64,000 nucleotides of DNA from Aliiruegeria haliotis (GTDB lineage: Bacteria; Pseudomonadota; Alphaproteobacteria; Rhodobacterales; Rhodobacteraceae), in contig NZ_PVTD01000011.1 of the NCBI RefSeq assembly GCF_003003255.1, positions 1-64,000 of the forward strand. Direction: 5' to 3'. Both the position numbers and the translations under genes were made by a program. This document shows positions 32,360 to 41,772 of this stretch, in pieces (position 1 is the first letter of the stretch; every line of letters starts with the position of its first letter). The notes under the pieces were generated by a model. It had not been told where the DNA came from and ran no database searches. It was given only the letters and a program-made list of their open reading frames with translations.

Positions 32360-33454
32360 CTACGGCAGGCGGAGATCGACCCAGACCAGCCTGTGGCGGG
32401 AGGCAGCCTCAACCAACTCCAGCCCCACGCCCCCGGACGGCCAGAAAACCCCGGCATCAACGACCTCGACATCCCGGGAAGGAAGGACATAGTCCACGCG
32501 CAGGTTGCCCGGCCCATTGTCCTCCGGCTCCGACCAATCGGCGGTGTCGAGTCCCGGATCGCCTTCGTGGCCACGGCTTTGCGCAACGGCGCCACCGTCG
32601 CTGCGCGGACGGGCATCCTGCAGGCGCGGGTGAGAAAGAAGCTCAGTGATCTGCCGGTGCAGCCCCTCGCCGTCCTGTGGATCGAGATTGGCCTTGCCCA
32701 GAACGACCAGCGGACCGTCGGCTCTCACACCCATGGCGCCATCGAGAACGCGCGCCCAGAGGGCGATCTCATCTGCATTGCGCAGCCCGTTTCGATCTTC
32801 CGTCCCGTCAAACACCGGCGGCGTCGCCGCAAAGGCCAGAAGCGTCAAAGTGGCCCCGTCTGGCAAGCTGACTGGCACCATCAGATGCGTCGTGGAGGAG
32901 AGGCGCTGTACCTCCTCTACAGCCACGGAGAGGAATGGCCCGGCATCGGTGAAGGGCAATCGCGCGCCGGGGAGATCCCTCCACAGCAATCCCGAGAAAT
33001 CGACCACCCCGGTCTCGTGCAGGGGAAACCTGCTGAGAAGCGCAACCCCGCCCTGCCCCGCAAAGCGCCCGTAGCCTTGCGCGTCGCGCGGCTCACCCAA
33101 GCGACCGTTCCGGTCCAGATCGAGCCCAGTCGCCTGCCCTGCATTGGGCCGGGCACTAAAGGCATAGGGATAGTCGACCCCGCTTTCCGACAGGACGCGC
33201 GCAAAGGCCTCCAGCGCGGCCCGCCCGTGATCGTAGTCGAAATCGGTCAGAAGCACGACGTCGGGCCGAACCGTGGCAATGACATCGGCAACGGCGGATA
33301 TCTGTGGATCCTGCCCTTTCAGGATATCACGCAACAGAAGGCCCGGACCCTTTCGAGACAACTCGGTGGAGAATGTCGCGACGCGGATCGTCTCGGGCCC
33401 GGCAGACGCAATCGTCGCGAGCAACGTCAGTACAGCCGAGAAAAGGAGCGTCAG
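32360..33454 (-). CDS. Secreted endonuclease/exonuclease/phosphatase-family protein
   Basis: A 364-residue protein of the EEP (DNase I-like) fold with an N-terminal signal peptide (TLLFSAVLTLLATIASAG) and motifs RVATFSTEL, LLTDFDYDHGRAALEAF, VLGKANLDPQDG and LRVDYVLPS in the usual order. There is no ATG or GTG at the right place; a CTG at 33454, overlapping the TGA of the upstream membrane gene as CTGA and with AGAGG about 11 bases upstream, gives a clean signal peptide. The frame could instead be read from an internal TTG. The final catalytic D-H pair reads ASRHRLVWVDL. Substrate (nucleic acid, phosphoinositide or other phosphodiester) is unknown. Confidence 0.75.
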   Translation of the reverse strand: MTLLFSAVLTLLATIASAGPETIRVATFSTELSRKGPGLLLRDILKGQDPQISAVADVIATVRPDVVLLTDFDYDHGRAALEAFARVLSESGVDYPYAFSARPNAGQATGLDLDRNGRLGEPRDAQGYGRFAGQGGVALLSRFPLHETGVVDFSGLLWRDLPGARLPFTDAGPFLSVAVEEVQRLSSTTHLMVPVSLPDGATLTLLAFAATPPVFDGTEDRNGLRNADEIALWARVLDGAMGVRADGPLVVLGKANLDPQDGEGLHRQITELLSHPRLQDARPRSDGGAVAQSRGHEGDPGLDTADWSEPEDNGPGNLRVDYVLPSRDVEVVDAGVFWPSGGVGLELVEAASRHRLVWVDLRLP

Positions 33455-34287
33455 GCGGCGAGAATAGCCTCTGCGTCCGGCACCTCGGCGCGGCGACGCT
33501 TGAGCAGGATCATGTCTGCGATCCGCGCCATCGCAATGCCGCGCATGAACAGGCTGAGAGGCAGAAACGCCCATAGCGACACCATCCAGATCATTGTCTG
33601 CGGTTCGGTCGCCATGGCATTTCCGAATAGGTCCGCCGCAGCCTTGCCGATCGCCGGGATCAGGAATGGCAGCAGAAACCCTAATGCAAGGTTAACGCGT
33701 GCATCGCGATTTAGCCGGTCGACAACGTCGCCTCCGGCCGTCGGGTCAAAAGTCGGCAGGTTGATCCAGACATTGAAGGCGCCCGATTTGGCGGGCCAGT
33801 TCTTCAATTTCAGGATGAGGTAGAAGAAGGTAATCGCCAGCAGGCCGATCAGGTAGGCCATCCCGGCCGCAGTCCGGGTCATGGAGACGGCCTCAGCCGA
33901 TGCCCCTTCCGGAAGCCCGAGGATAACAAGGCGAACCGGCGAATACGGGAAGTCCAGGGCGTGGCCGATCACCAGACCGACGGCTTCAATGAAGAGCGTC
34001 AGGCCATTGGGATCGGTCTGTCCGCGCGCGATGATCGCCAGAACGAAAACGGTCAGGAACAAGGACATGTACCGGATCCGGTTGAATGGCGGCGCATCCC
34101 GGAACTCGATCAGGCTGGGATAGACGGATACGTAGTCGAAAAAGGTGAGGCCGGCGCAAGCCAGCGCGATCAGGACAACGATCTGCGTCGTGTCAACGCT
34201 GACCGAAGGCAGCAGAAGCGACGGAGTTGCCACCAGAACGGCAACGAGTATGGCGCGCACCCCTGCGCTAGTCATCTTGCTCAGCAC
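33451..34287 (-). CDS. Conserved multi-spanning membrane protein
   Basis: A 278-residue protein with about six hydrophobic segments (residues about 10-30, 36-53, 72-90, 98-112, 138-160, 205-250). The GTG at 34287 with AAGGGGA upstream is taken as start; an ATG four codons later is possible. I recognise no domain. It overlaps the EEP-family gene by four bases, so the two probably work together, perhaps at the cell envelope. Confidence 0.65.
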   Translation of the reverse strand: MLSKMTSAGVRAILVAVLVATPSLLLPSVSVDTTQIVVLIALACAGLTFFDYVSVYPSLIEFRDAPPFNRIRYMSLFLTVFVLAIIARGQTDPNGLTLFIEAVGLVIGHALDFPYSPVRLVILGLPEGASAEAVSMTRTAAGMAYLIGLLAITFFYLILKLKNWPAKSGAFNVWINLPTFDPTAGGDVVDRLNRDARVNLALGFLLPFLIPAIGKAAADLFGNAMATEPQTMIWMVSLWAFLPLSLFMRGIAMARIADMILLKRRRAEVPDAEAILAA

Positions 34288-35034
34288 GACCCGATCCCCT
34301 TGTTCCGGTCGGTCGCGATACGATGCCGCGGCCTTTTTCCGGACACTGCCCGCCGGGCTCGACGGATTGCCACATTTCTGCCCAATTTAGTGCCCGCTTT
34401 CCCCTAACCCCTCAAGTCTCGGTTAAGGTTAACAAAAACATTCGGGCCGTTTTGCGGGAGAACTGGTGCGCCTTTGCATCAAGAATAAGGACAAAAAGTG
34501 GCCGCCGCGGAAGCAAGCCCAAGATATGGTGGCATCCGCACGACCACCCCCAAGCAGGCGATATCACCCGGGTGCGAAACGCGTTCGTTGCGGTGTCATG
34601 GTCGATTCAGACTGCCGATTTCCCAACATGTCGCGCAGCTCGAGCCATGTTTCCTTCGGGTGATTGGAGTTTTGTTGTGGGTGCGGCACAGTCGGCAGCG
34701 GAGTTTTCTTGGTTCTGTCAGGAGAGAGTAAAACCGCATGGCCACCCGTGCGCTGCGTCGGCTTGGTGGCTTACAAACAGCCAAGCTGGTCGGCCAGGGA
34801 GCACAGATCCGATCGCGATGTTGCCCGAACTGGGCTCAAACTGTTTGACGATTCTCAGCGTTCGACTCGAAGCGGCTACGACGATGTTGGGGGATTCGGT
34901 CCGATGAGGGTAGCGACGGGCCGCGCAGGTCACGAACGGCCTTTCCCCACCACCGCCGGCCGGAGCTTACAGAACGATGGACCGCTGAAGCGTCCGGAAG
35001 GGCGGTTCGACCGCCCCTCCGGGTTTTCAGCGCA
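34288..35034. other. Long intergenic region upstream of the membrane gene
   Basis: About 750 bases between leuD and the membrane-protein gene. Frames in it lack protein-like composition. An AT-rich patch with GGTTAACAAAAACA near 34425-34445 may be promoter sequence for the minus-strand membrane gene. A hairpin at 34994-35022 follows leuD. I see no RNA gene. Confidence 0.45.
34994..35022 (-). terminator. Hairpin after leuD
   Basis: CCGGAGGGGCGG / CCGCCCTTCCGG on the minus strand pair over 12 positions with one G-U, around a five-base loop, 13 bases past the leuD stop. The T-run is poor on this strand (there is GTTTT on the other), so it could act in either direction. Confidence 0.5.
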
Positions 35035-35640
35035 TCACACCCAGGGGCGCGACTGTGCTGCGGCTTCCTCGAAAGAGTCGATGGACGCGACCTTTTCCAT
35101 GGTCAAGCCGATATCGTCGAGACCATTCAGCAGGCAGTGCTTCTTGAAGGCATCCACTTCAAAGGAGATCGAACCGCCGTCCGGACCGGTGATGGTCTGG
35201 TTTTCCAGGTCGACCGTGATGATGGCGTTCGAGCCACGCTCTGCGTCATCCATCAACTTGTCGACCTCCGCCTGCGGCAGGACAATCGGCAGGATGCCGT
35301 TCTTGAAACAGTTGTTGAAGAAGATGTCGGCGAAACTCGGCGCGATGACGCACCGGATGCCGAAATCCTTGATCGCCCAGGGTGCGTGTTCGCGCGAGGA
35401 ACCACAGCCGAAGTTCTCACCGCAGACGAGGATCTCCGCGTTCCGGTAGGCGGGCTTGTTGAGCACAAAGTCCGGCACTTCCTTGCCCTCGGAATCGAAA
35501 CGCATTTCGTCGAAGAGGTTCACGCCCAGACCGGAACGCTTGATCGTCTTCAGGAATTGCTTGGGAATAATCATGTCCGTGTCGACATTGATCAGCGGCA
35601 GGGGGGCGGCAATGCCGGTCAGGGTGGTGAATTTGTCCAT
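35035..35640 (-). CDS. leuD: 3-isopropylmalate dehydratase small subunit
   Basis: The swivelling domain of isopropylmalate isomerase, which interconverts 2- and 3-isopropylmalate with LeuC. The 201-residue length is standard; [17 protein letters not shown] (17-33), [16 protein letters not shown] (about 75-90) and [15 protein letters not shown] are diagnostic. It starts at ATG 35640 behind GAGGAG. A HdeD-like gene sits between it and leuC. Confidence 0.96.
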   Translation of the reverse strand: MDKFTTLTGIAAPLPLINVDTDMIIPKQFLKTIKRSGLGVNLFDEMRFDSEGKEVPDFVLNKPAYRNAEILVCGENFGCGSSREHAPWAIKDFGIRCVIAPSFADIFFNNCFKNGILPIVLPQAEVDKLMDDAERGSNAIITVDLENQTITGPDGGSISFEVDAFKKHCLLNGLDDIGLTMEKVASIDSFEEAAAQSRPWV

Positions 35641-35739
35641 TGTCTGGCTCCTCGGAAGAGGCGTCCGGAGCAGGTCCGGATAGCTTTTTTGAAGTCGGAG
35701 ACGGCCCAGCGGGCCGCCGGTCAAGTCATGGCGGAAGCG

Positions 35740-36264
35740 TCAGATATCGTCGGAATAGGCGCGCAGAAAGAGCCCCAGAACAACGAGGGCCAAGCCGTTG
35801 AACAACAGCTCGAGTCCCAGAAGGATGCCCAAAAGCTTCGTCGAGGCCTCGGCGAAGTTGGCAAAGATGTACCCTGCCAGCAGGATCGAGAGCGCCCCGG
35901 AGAGCAGCATCATCCAGAAGAACCCTGTTTCACGCATACGGAATGCCCAGAACAGGCGCAGGATACCGGCCGAGCCGATGAACAGCGTAACCACCAGCGT
36001 CAGCGACAACGTCCCTTCGAACGGATTTCGCACGAAGGAAACGCCGAGGATCACCACCAGCAGTCCGATCATGACCGAGAGGAACTTGTTCAGGGGGGTG
36101 TCGTCAGTCAAGCCGACAACTGCCTGAATTCCACCGGCCAGGATCAGCAGCGACCCGGTCACGACCGCGATGGCAAGCGACACGGCGACGGCATTGCCGA
36201 GCGCAAGAATGCCGAACAGCACGGAGAGAAGTCCGATCATCATCCATCTTGCCCACTCGCTCAT
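35740..36264 (-). CDS. HdeD/DUF308-family membrane protein
   Basis: A 174-residue protein of six regular hydrophobic helices of about 20 residues each with very short loops, the pattern of HdeD (acid-resistance) and DUF308 proteins. It lies between leuC and leuD, 42 bases after leuC, so it is probably co-transcribed with the leucine genes, although a direct role there is not evident. Confidence 0.82.
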   Translation of the reverse strand: MSEWARWMMIGLLSVLFGILALGNAVAVSLAIAVVTGSLLILAGGIQAVVGLTDDTPLNKFLSVMIGLLVVILGVSFVRNPFEGTLSLTLVVTLFIGSAGILRLFWAFRMRETGFFWMMLLSGALSILLAGYIFANFAEASTKLLGILLGLELLFNGLALVVLGLFLRAYSDDI

Positions 36265-36306
36265 GTCACCATGTCTTCCATGTTGCGCCGCAGAATCCCT
36301 TGATCC

Positions 36307-37713
36307 TTACATCACTTCCCGCACGTCTGTCAGCCTTCCTGTGATGGCGGCTGCGGCTGCCATGGCCGGGCTCATCAAGTGGGTGCGCCCCTTGAAACCC
36401 TGCCGCCCCTCGAAGTTCCGGTTCGAAGTCGAGGCACAGCGCTCCTGTGGCGCGAGTTGGTCCGGGTTCATGGCAAGGCACATCGAACAGCCGGCCATAC
36501 GCCACTCGAACCCCGCGTCCTCGAAGATCTCGGCAAGGCCTTCTTCTTCGGCCTGCGCCCGGACGAGGCCCGAGCCGGGTACAACCATCCCGCGGACGCC
36601 TTGGGCGATTTTCTTGCCTTTCACGATCTCTGCTGCAGCGCGCAGGTCCTCGATCCGTCCGTTCGTGCAGGAACCGATGAAGACAGCGTCGATCGGCACT
36701 TCGGAAAGCGGGGTGCCCGGTGTCAGGCCCATGTACTCCAGCGAGCGGCGGGCCGCGTCGACCTTGCCGCCCTCGAAATCTTCCGGCGCCGGAACAGTAT
36801 CGGTGATTGGCAGCACATCTTCGGGCGAGGTGCCCCATGTCACGACCGGCGCGATGTCCTCGCCCCTGATGGTCACGACCTTGTCGAACTCGGCGCCTTC
36901 ATCGGTGTAGAGCGTTTTCCACCAGTTCAGCGCAGCCTCCCATTGGGCGCCTTTCGGCGCATGCGGGCGCCCTTTCACGTACTCAAAGGTGGTTTCATCC
37001 GGAGCGATCAGTCCGGCACGCGCGCCGCCCTCGATTGCCATGTTGCAAACCGTCATGCGCCCTTCCATGGACAGGTCGCGAATCGCTTCGCCGCAATACT
37101 CGATCACGTAGCCGGTTCCGCCGGCGGTTCCGGTCTCACCGATCACCGCGAGCGTGATGTCCTTCGCGGTCACTCCCGGACGCAGCTTGCCGGTGATCTC
37201 GACCTTCATGTTGCGGGACTTCTTCTGGATCAGCGTCTGGGTGGCCAGGACGTGCTCGACCTCGGAGGTGCCGATGCCATGGGCCAGTGCACCGAACGCG
37301 CCGTGGGTCGCGGTGTGGCTGTCGCCACAGACCACCGTCATACCCGGAAGGGTCCAGCCCTGCTCCGGGCCGACAATGTGAACGATGCCCTGACGGATAT
37401 CGTCAACCGGGTAGTAGTTGATGCCGAAATCCTTGGCGTTCTTGTCGAGCGCCTCGACCTGGATCCGGCTCTCCTCGTTCTTGATCCCCTGCTCGCGATC
37501 TGTCGTGGTCGGAACATTGTGGTCCGGCACGGCGATGGTTTTTTCGGGTGCGCGCACCGGCCGGCCGGCCATACGCAGGCCTTCGAATGCCTGCGGGCTG
37601 GTCACTTCGTGCACGAGGTGGCGGTCAATGTAGAGCAGACAGGTGCCATCCTCGGCCTCATGGGCAACGTGGGCATCCCAGATCTTGTCATACAGGGTCT
37701 TGGGGGCGGTCAT
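36307..37713 (-). CDS. leuC: 3-isopropylmalate dehydratase large subunit
   Basis: An aconitase-family [4Fe-4S] enzyme acting with LeuD in leucine synthesis. The 468 residues include [13 protein letters not shown] at the start, [19 protein letters not shown], the cluster cysteines in FIGSCTNGR and [11 protein letters not shown], and [16 protein letters not shown] at the C-terminus. ATG 37713 with GGGAG upstream is the start; 20 extra in-frame codons upstream are unlikely. It heads leuC - HdeD - leuD. Confidence 0.96.
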   Translation of the reverse strand: MTAPKTLYDKIWDAHVAHEAEDGTCLLYIDRHLVHEVTSPQAFEGLRMAGRPVRAPEKTIAVPDHNVPTTTDREQGIKNEESRIQVEALDKNAKDFGINYYPVDDIRQGIVHIVGPEQGWTLPGMTVVCGDSHTATHGAFGALAHGIGTSEVEHVLATQTLIQKKSRNMKVEITGKLRPGVTAKDITLAVIGETGTAGGTGYVIEYCGEAIRDLSMEGRMTVCNMAIEGGARAGLIAPDETTFEYVKGRPHAPKGAQWEAALNWWKTLYTDEGAEFDKVVTIRGEDIAPVVTWGTSPEDVLPITDTVPAPEDFEGGKVDAARRSLEYMGLTPGTPLSEVPIDAVFIGSCTNGRIEDLRAAAEIVKGKKIAQGVRGMVVPGSGLVRAQAEEEGLAEIFEDAGFEWRMAGCSMCLAMNPDQLAPQERCASTSNRNFEGRQGFKGRTHLMSPAMAAAAAITGRLTDVREVM

Positions 37714-38016
37714 TTTGGTCTCCCGACTCGGGTAATGAAGTGGACATGGGAAAGCGAGCGTCGCGCGAGGCAACGCCGAGGGCGGCTCATAGGCGGCCGG
37801 TGACCCTCTGGGTCAGACCGTGAAAACGCCAGGGCAGGCGTGCGTGGTCATCCATGTCGAACTTTCTTGCCATCGGTGCCCGATACCCCAGCCGGGCCTG
37901 TCCTGCAAGATACTCCGCGCCGGGGAAAGAACGCCGCAGGGGTTGACGTGGAGGCCCAAAGCGCTTTTATCCCCCTTTCGTCATCCCGACACATGAAAAC
38001 CAAGGAGTGGCCTTCG
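37714..38016. other. Divergent intergenic region upstream of leuC
   Basis: About 300 bases between leuC (minus) and a small plus-strand frame. No gene is seen. It must hold the leuC promoter; no leader peptide rich in leucine codons was recognised. Confidence 0.4.
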
Positions 38017-38163
38017 ATGAGACGGCTCTACAGGAACGTTCACATTGCGATGATTGCGGCGCTTCTGCTTGTCGCCGTCGCATTCGAGGCGAGCGCCGTC
38101 CACGGGACCGATCTGGCACATGAGCGCGCGGATCGGGTCCTCATCCATGTTGGACCGCAATAA
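38017..38163 (+). CDS. Small single-pass membrane or secreted protein
   Basis: A 48-residue frame, MRRLYRNVHIAMIAALLLVA..., with AAGGAG nine bases before the ATG. Residues about 9-27 form one hydrophobic helix that could be a membrane anchor or signal peptide (ending FEASAVHG). Family unknown. The good ribosome-binding site and the typical N-terminus are the only support. Confidence 0.45.
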   Translation: MRRLYRNVHIAMIAALLLVAVAFEASAVHGTDLAHERADRVLIHVGPQ

Positions 38164-38363
38164 TCATGGGCGCTGTTGCCCACAAACCATGCACCGAACC
38201 CGTGGCGGAACCGCCCACGGGCGTCGTCGTTGAGCCGTCACACATCCGATGCTATCGTGGGGTCACGTCCAGCGTCGGGGCTCAGACGACGCGCAACCAG
38301 GAGGGCAATGTCCTGTCTCACCATGCGGAGGCCGCCACGCAAACGGCGGCAGAAGAGGCATCC

Positions 38364-38744
38364 ATGACGATGCCGAACGAGTTCGCAACCGCCGCGAAGG
38401 CCACGTTGCTGGAACGCATCCTTTCCTCTCTCGAAGAAGACAAGGCCGAGGAGATCGTGACCATCGATCTGCGGGGCAAGTCGGAAATGGCGGATCACAT
38501 GGTGGTTTGCTCCGGCCGCTCGTCGCGTCAGGTCGCCTCCATCTCAGACAAGCTTGTCGAGCGCGTGAAGGCCGATTTCGGTATTTTCAGCAAGGTCGAG
38601 GGCAAGGACACCGGCGACTGGGTCCTGATCGACACCGGCGACGTGATCGTCCACGTGTTCCGCCCCGAAGTCCGCGAGTTCTACCAGCTCGAAAAGATGT
38701 GGCTGTCGGTCGGCGGCACTGACAAGGCCGGCACACAGGCCTGA
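38364..38744 (+). CDS. rsfS: Ribosomal silencing factor RsfS
   Basis: Binds uL14 on the large subunit and blocks subunit joining when nutrients are scarce. The 126-residue protein has the family core EEIVTIDLRGKSEMADHMVV (about 29-48), GRSSRQVASISDKLVE and DWVLIDTGDVIVHVFRPE. The ATG at 38364 (GAGG upstream) gives a length close to the family norm; upstream codons in frame give an unlikely tail. It abuts rlmH with a one-base TGATG overlap, the usual pairing. Confidence 0.93.
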   Translation: MTMPNEFATAAKATLLERILSSLEEDKAEEIVTIDLRGKSEMADHMVVCSGRSSRQVASISDKLVERVKADFGIFSKVEGKDTGDWVLIDTGDVIVHVFRPEVREFYQLEKMWLSVGGTDKAGTQA

Positions 38745-39214
38745 TGCGGCTTCACATTGTGGCCGTGGGACGCCTGCGGTCCGGCTCCGAATCCGAGTTG
38801 ATCTCGGACTACCGCCAGCGGGCGGAACGGACCGGACGGCCTCTCGGCATTTCCTCCGTTTCCGTTCTGGAAGTGGATGAGCGCAAGGGTGGCAGCAAGG
38901 CCGGCGAGGCCGCGCTGCTGGCAAAGGCGCTTCCACGCGGCGCGACTGTCGTCGCCATGGACGAGCGTGGAAAGGTCATGACTTCCCCCGATTTTGCACA
39001 GCGGATCGCCGGATGGCGGGACACAGGCACGCAGGACCTCGCCTTTGTCGTTGGCGGGGCCGACGGGCTGGATCCCGGCTTCGTCCGGCAGGCCGACATG
39101 GCCCTCTCCTTCGGGAAGATGGTCTGGCCGCACATGTTGGCGCGGGTGATGCTGACCGAACAGATCTACCGCGCCGCCTCGATCCTCGCCGGCACACCGT
39201 ATCACCGGGTTTGA
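38744..39214 (+). CDS. rlmH: 23S rRNA (pseudouridine1915-N3)-methyltransferase
   Basis: SPOUT-family methyltransferase acting on helix 69 of 23S rRNA in assembled 70S ribosomes. The 156-residue protein shows the AdoMet-binding trefoil knot: VVAMDERGK, FVVGGADGLDP (about 101-111) and LSFGKMVWPHMLARVMLTEQIYRA near the end. It overlaps the rsfS stop by one base. Confidence 0.95.
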   Translation: MRLHIVAVGRLRSGSESELISDYRQRAERTGRPLGISSVSVLEVDERKGGSKAGEAALLAKALPRGATVVAMDERGKVMTSPDFAQRIAGWRDTGTQDLAFVVGGADGLDPGFVRQADMALSFGKMVWPHMLARVMLTEQIYRAASILAGTPYHRV

Positions 39215-39361
39215 CCGGAAGAAGGCCGACCCTCGCCACCCCAGAATGCCGACGCTGGGATGAACTCCCTTCCGTATCGGCTGGAAATGCCGCACAAGGG
39301 TGCGCGGCCTTCCGAGCGGTGCGTCGCTTCTCTGTGGACAAGCCAACCGAAGCGGCGCGAC

Positions 39362-40132
39362 GTGGACACCCTGTTCTTCCTGGCCTCCAAGATCATCTGG
39401 AGCGCATTGAAACCCGAAAGCTGGATCCTGCTCGCGGTCGGGATCACATGCCTCATGGTCTGGCGGAACCGCCTCCGTTCGGCGCGGATCTGGGCAAGCT
39501 GTTCGCTCCTGCTGATCCTCGCAATCGGTTATTTTCCGATCGGCGGCTGGCTCGTCGCCCCGCTGGAGCACCGGTTCCCCCCAACACCCGACCTGGTGAA
39601 GGTGGACGGCATCATCATGCTTGGCGGCGCGGAACAATGGCCACGCCACAACCGACCACAGGCGCATGACGGGGCGGAACGGTTCATGGACACGATGTAC
39701 CTGGCCAACCGGTTCCCGGATGCAAAGGTGCTGTTCACCGGCGGGTCGGCGTCTCTGTCGAACCTCGAGATCGAATCTGCCCCGAACGCAGAGTCGCCAC
39801 GGATCTTCTTCGACGACATGGGGCTGGCGGAGGATCGCCTGTACCTTGAGCGCGCGTCGCGCAACACCGCGGAGAATGCGGCCTTCAGCCTCGACCTGAT
39901 GGCACCGCAAACGGGCGAGACCTGGGTCCTCGTCACCTCCGCCTTCCACATGCCACGCGCCTACCGCACCTTTGAACGGGCGGGTTGGCCCGGACTGATC
40001 GCCTGGCCTGTCGATTTTCGTCAGGATTGGCGGCCCATCTCGGGCTGGGACCTCGCCCAGAACCTCTACCAGCTCAATCTCGTGATGAAGGAGTACATCG
40101 GCCTTGTGGCCTATGGCGTCACCGGACGTTGA
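39362..40132 (+). CDS. YdcF/ElyC-family DUF218 protein
   Basis: A 256-residue protein with two N-terminal membrane helices (about 18-35 and 43-62) and a periplasmic DUF218 domain: KVDGIIMLGGAEQW, AKVLFTGGSASLSN, ASRNTAENAAFSLDL and VLVTSAFHMPRAYRTFERAG. ElyC of this family helps peptidoglycan and lipid-carrier metabolism. A GTG at 39362 is chosen because it begins just before the first helix; an upstream ATG would add 34 polar residues. It may overlap no neighbour and follows rlmH. Confidence 0.82.
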   Translation: MDTLFFLASKIIWSALKPESWILLAVGITCLMVWRNRLRSARIWASCSLLLILAIGYFPIGGWLVAPLEHRFPPTPDLVKVDGIIMLGGAEQWPRHNRPQAHDGAERFMDTMYLANRFPDAKVLFTGGSASLSNLEIESAPNAESPRIFFDDMGLAEDRLYLERASRNTAENAAFSLDLMAPQTGETWVLVTSAFHMPRAYRTFERAGWPGLIAWPVDFRQDWRPISGWDLAQNLYQLNLVMKEYIGLVAYGVTGR

Positions 40133-40242
40133 TCCAAAGCCATGCAGCCTGCGAAACCGCGACTTGAGCCCCCTGCGACGCGGTTGCTGTTCCAAATGAG
40201 CGCTAACGCCACTAGGAAAGCAGCAACCAAGGAGACCTCCCC

Positions 40243-41772
40243 ATGAGCACACCGAAACCTGTCGTTCTCTGCATCCTTGACGGCTGGGGCATCGGCACCC
40301 GCCCCCCGAAGGAAGAAGGCAATTCGCCGGTTCTCGCAAAGACTCCCACATACGACCGCCTGATGGCCGAATGCCCGACCTCGACGCTGATCACCTTTGG
40401 CAACGACGTCGGTCTGCCCACCGGCCAGATGGGCAATTCGGAAGTCGGCCACACCAATATCGGCGCCGGGCGCGTCGTGGCTATGGACCTCGGCCAGATC
40501 GACCTCGCGATCGAGGAAGGCTCCTTCGCCTCGCGCGACGCCTTGCAGGCGTTCATTGCCCGGATGAAGGAAACCGGTGGCACGGCCCATCTCTCCGGTC
40601 TCGTGTCCCCGGGCGGCGTGCACTCGCACCAGAACCATATTGTCGCCGCAGCCAGAGTCATCGCCGAAGCTGGCGTTCCGGTGCAGGTCATCGCCCTGAC
40701 CGACGGCCGCGACGTGCCGCCGAAATCCGCCGCCGGACAAGTTGCACAATTCGAGGACGACCTGCCCGAAGGCGCGAGGATCGGTGGCGTCGTGGGCCGC
40801 TACTACGCGATGGATCGCGACAACCGATGGGAACGCGTGCAAAAGGGATTCGACCTCTTTGTGTCCGGCACAGCGGACTTCGAGGCAGAAAGCGGTGCCG
40901 CCGCTTGTTCCGCCGCCTACGAGCGTGGTGAAACCGACGAGTTCATCCTGCCGACCCGAGTCGCCGGCTACGTGCAGCCGAAAGATGGCGACGGCCTTCT
41001 GTTTCTGAACTTCCGCGCCGACCGCGCCCGAGAGATCCTGAAGGCACTCGCTGAACCGGGGTTCTCGGAGTTCGACGCCTCCGCCCGCCCGGATTGGGGG
41101 GCGATTTGCGGCATGGTGGAGTATTCCGACCAGCACAACGAATACATGGACGTGATTTTCCCGGCGCAGGAAATCGTCAACACCCTTGGTGAATGGGTCT
41201 CCAAGCAGGGCAAGACGCAGTTCCGCCTGGCCGAAACGGAAAAGTATCCCCATGTCACGTTCTTCCTGAACGGCGGCGTGGAGACACCCTACGAGGGGGA
41301 AGATCGGTTCATGCCCAAATCTCCGAAGGTCGCCACCTACGACCTCCAGCCGGAGATGTCGGCGCCGGAAGTGACCGAGAAATTCGTGGAAGCGATCGAG
41401 GCCGGCTACGACCTGATCGTGACGAACTACGCCAACCCCGACATGGTCGGGCACACCGGCATCCTCGAAGCCGCGATGGCGGCCTGCGAAGCTGTAGACA
41501 CCGGGCTCGGCAAGGTGGTGGCCGCGCTGGAAAAGGTCGGCGGCGCCATGATCGTCATCGCCGACCATGGCAATTGCGAAACCATGTTCGCCGAGGACGG
41601 TGGCCCGCACACTGCCCACACCACCAACCTCGTGCCCGTGATCCTCTTCAACGGTCCGGAGGGCGCAACGCTCAGGGAAGGCAGGCTGGCCGACGTGGCG
41701 CCGTCAATCCTCGACCTCATGGGCGTCGAGCAGCCCGAGGAGATGACCGGCGTGAGCCTGATCGAGAAATGA
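40243..41772 (+). CDS. gpmI: 2,3-bisphosphoglycerate-independent phosphoglycerate mutase
   Basis: Interconverts 3- and 2-phosphoglycerate with two manganese ions in the glycolytic trunk. The 509-residue length is standard. The metal ligand aspartate is in CILDGWGIG (D13), the catalytic serine is S66 in GQMGNSEVGH, and NYANPDMVGHTG and IADHGNCE carry further ligands. GGAG precedes the ATG. The stop overlaps the next gene by four bases, starting the gpmI - LytM - ctpA operon. Confidence 0.97.
   Translation: MSTPKPVVLCILDGWGIGTRPPKEEGNSPVLAKTPTYDRLMAECPTSTLITFGNDVGLPTGQMGNSEVGHTNIGAGRVVAMDLGQIDLAIEEGSFASRDALQAFIARMKETGGTAHLSGLVSPGGVHSHQNHIVAAARVIAEAGVPVQVIALTDGRDVPPKSAAGQVAQFEDDLPEGARIGGVVGRYYAMDRDNRWERVQKGFDLFVSGTADFEAESGAAACSAAYERGETDEFILPTRVAGYVQPKDGDGLLFLNFRADRAREILKALAEPGFSEFDASARPDWGAICGMVEYSDQHNEYMDVIFPAQEIVNTLGEWVSKQGKTQFRLAETEKYPHVTFFLNGGVETPYEGEDRFMPKSPKVATYDLQPEMSAPEVTEKFVEAIEAGYDLIVTNYANPDMVGHTGILEAAMAACEAVDTGLGKVVAALEKVGGAMIVIADHGNCETMFAEDGGPHTAHTTNLVPVILFNGPEGATLREGRLADVAPSILDLMGVEQPEEMTGVSLIEK

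Noticed and set aside
30968-33823. A 951-codon plus-strand frame across leuB and the EEP-family gene
   Set aside because: It lies antisense to well-supported genes and has shadow-frame composition with no recognisable domain.
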